IMG/VR virus record: IMGVR_UViG_3300030012_002384
Span: 1-20,856 of that record
Source of the DNA: a virus
DNA length: 20,856 nucleotides
Direction: 5' to 3' (one strand)
Shown in pieces: positions 19,810-20,856 of the stretch. The position numbers and the translations under genes are program-made. The notes beneath the pieces are model-generated. The model did no database searches. It was not told the origin of the DNA and saw only the letters and a program-made list of their open reading frames with translations. Position 1 is the stretch's first letter, and the number at the start of each line of letters is the position of its first letter.

Positions 19810-20033
19810 TGTGATAAAGGATTAGACTGTTTTTTGATAAGCTCGTTTAGACGTGTTTCAAGCACAGCTATTTCCGCTTTCATCACAGCAATGTCCTGTT
19901 CTAGTGGTTTGATATCAACTGATTTCTTTTGCTCTAAGACATCAACTCTTTCAATGAGTTGACCTTGAAAAACAAACAAACCAGCTATCGTGATTACAAG
20001 ACCTATGCCTGTAGCTATAGTTTTAATATCCAC
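19806..20033 (-). CDS. N-terminal membrane anchor plus coiled coil (spanin/holin-like)
   Basis: 75 residues from a GTG at 20033 with a strong ribosome-binding site (AAGGAG, five bases before). Residues 5-24 (TIATGIGLVITIAGLFVFQG) are one membrane helix; the rest (IERVDVLEQKKSVDIKPLEQ, then DIAVMKAEIAVLETRLNELI) is a coiled coil. This is the layout of an i-spanin (Rz-type) or similar lysis protein facing the periplasm. No o-spanin or endolysin is visible here, so lysis function is inferred from shape only. Confidence 0.6.
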   Translation of the reverse strand: MDIKTIATGIGLVITIAGLFVFQGQLIERVDVLEQKKSVDIKPLEQDIAVMKAEIAVLETRLNELIKKQSNPLSQ

Positions 20034-20856
20034 GTATTCTCCTTAAATGTTCTTCTGCTTTAATTCTTTCTTTTACAGCATCCTCAATTTCTTCGTGATG
20101 TTTCGTAACATTGTCTTGATAGATGTCTTGATTGAAAGCATAAATATTTCGATTGTCAGTAAGTGTTCTTGTTTCATAGTATTCTCCCCCATCAATTACA
20201 AGTTGATCTTGAAAGATATCTTGATTAACAGAATTGTATGTATCTAAAATCTTATTATTTGACATAGCTTTAGCAACGATAAGTGATGTTGCAATGAGTC
20301 TTTGGTCTACTCTCTGGACAGTTTGATTGACTCTGCGTTCAATGTTTTCTATTGAAATCGCTGTATTAATTTCTCCAGAACTTTCACTATCCCTGCTTTC
20401 TTCCACCTCTGCATTACTGCTTTCGGTATCTTGCCCTCTTGTACTAGCGACCTCAGTTCTTTCATCTCCTTGTTCACTATCGACTGCTTCTGTTTCTCTG
20501 TCAGTTTCATTTACTTCCTCAGAAGCGACCTCAGTTTCTGTTTGATTTGATGAATCATCGTTTGTAACCATGCTTTCGCTTTCAACAGTTTCATTCCCAA
20601 GCTGTTCTCCATCTGATGATATTCCTGTGCTGCTCTCTTGCTCAGACTCCGCAACAACTGTTGTTTCGTTTCCTGCTGGTGGAGTTCCATTTCCTTCTCG
20701 ATTAATTTCTTCTCCGATATCTCCCTCTCCTTGTCCTCTAATTCCTTCTTCTGTGCTAGGGATTGGCTCAACTTCTCCGCCAAAGTCGGTGGTTTCGTAG
20801 ATGGTCTGCCCTGCTTCTGCAAAGGATTCTGTTTCAAACTCTCCCCCAAAGTCTTG
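20023..20856 (-). CDS. acidic repeat protein, N-terminus cut by window edge
   Basis: The frame is open from the right edge to TAA at 20023-20025 (277 residues seen); the internal ATG at 20571 need not be the real start. The visible N-terminal part carries a repeat (DFGGEFETESFAEAGQTIYE, then TTDFGGEVEPIPSTE) and a long Glu/Ser/Thr-rich low-complexity region. The C-terminal half has VNQDIFQDQLVIDGG and FNQDIYQDNV, a second repeat, ending in a basic helix (KERIKAEEHLRRIRGY). I have a vague memory of similar proteins in marine phages as virion structural proteins. Function unknown; it precedes a probable lysis gene. Confidence 0.65.
   Translation of the reverse strand, partial: QDFGGEFETESFAEAGQTIYETTDFGGEVEPIPSTEEGIRGQGEGDIGEEINREGNGTPPAGNETTVVAESEQESSTGISSDGEQLGNETVESESMVTNDDSSNQTETEVASEEVNETDRETEAVDSEQGDERTEVASTRGQDTESSNAEVEESRDSESSGEINTAISIENIERRVNQTVQRVDQRLIATSLIVAKAMSNNKILDTYNSVNQDIFQDQLVIDGGEYYETRTLTDNRNIYAFNQDIYQDNVTKHHEEIEDAVKERIKAEEHLRRIRGY

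Noticed and set aside
20511-20849. 112-residue basic coiled-coil frame overlapping the acidic protein
   Set aside because: It is the +1 reading of a purine-rich low-complexity region; the acidic frame is open to the window edge, continues past the ATG at 20571 and has internal repeats.
1-20856. CRISPR array, integrase, hammerhead ribozyme or IS element
   Set aside because: No regularly spaced long repeats, no recombinase motifs, no CUGANGA core with a matching GAAA outside coding context, and no transposase were seen by eye.

Overview
The window is part of an AT-rich tailed-phage genome (Caudoviricetes). It has a packaging and head module (terminase, portal, scaffold, SU10-type major capsid protein, head-tail adaptor) and the run of tiny Lys-rich genes that I associate from memory with uncultured marine podovirus-like phages. 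The host cannot be read from the sequence. No integrase, tRNA, rRNA or CRISPR array was seen, so lifestyle is open.

Layout. (1) 1-10478, leftward late module: a tail-fibre-like protein cut by the left edge, small tail/head genes, adaptor, two small beta-rich structural proteins, major capsid protein, scaffold, a cluster of very small overlapping genes (5043-6619), portal and large terminase subunit. (2) 10479-11245, a non-coding control region with repeated copies of TTAAGGTA, palindromes, hairpins and candidate promoters in both directions. (3) 11246-11740, a short rightward operon ending in a strong intrinsic terminator. (4) 11724-16336, a leftward operon: small membrane protein, two cytosine-C5 methyltransferase-like genes, a PP-loop (PAPS-reductase-like) gene, a Q-antiterminator-like Zn-finger protein, a Ref/DUF968-like HNH nuclease, small DNA-binding and coiled-coil proteins, and a possible helicase-loader-like gene. 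(5) 16337-16603, a divergent intergenic region with a 61-bp pure A/T stretch inside a large inverted repeat, a good candidate origin. (6) 16604-19217, a rightward recombination operon (DUF1071 annealing protein, YqaJ exonuclease, acidic-tail protein, basic protein) and a separately promoted unknown gene. (7) 19244-20856, a leftward block: small terminase subunit, two small membrane proteins and an acidic protein cut by the right edge.

Strongest observations. First, a second protein-like reading frame (11994-12464) is nested in the +1 frame inside the methyltransferase gene, and both frames carry family-like motifs over the same bases. Second, an 18-bp element ending in TTAAGGTA sits at the -35 position of three rightward promoters, and its core recurs in tandem at 23-25 bp. 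Third, the PP-loop gene is bracketed by 25-bp direct repeats (23/25 identical) and looks like an exchangeable cassette. Fourth, there is the candidate origin at 16365-16551.

Functionally, region 6 supplies homologous recombination. Region 4 supplies DNA modification or anti-restriction and perhaps late-gene antitermination. Regions 1 and 7 build, package and release virions.
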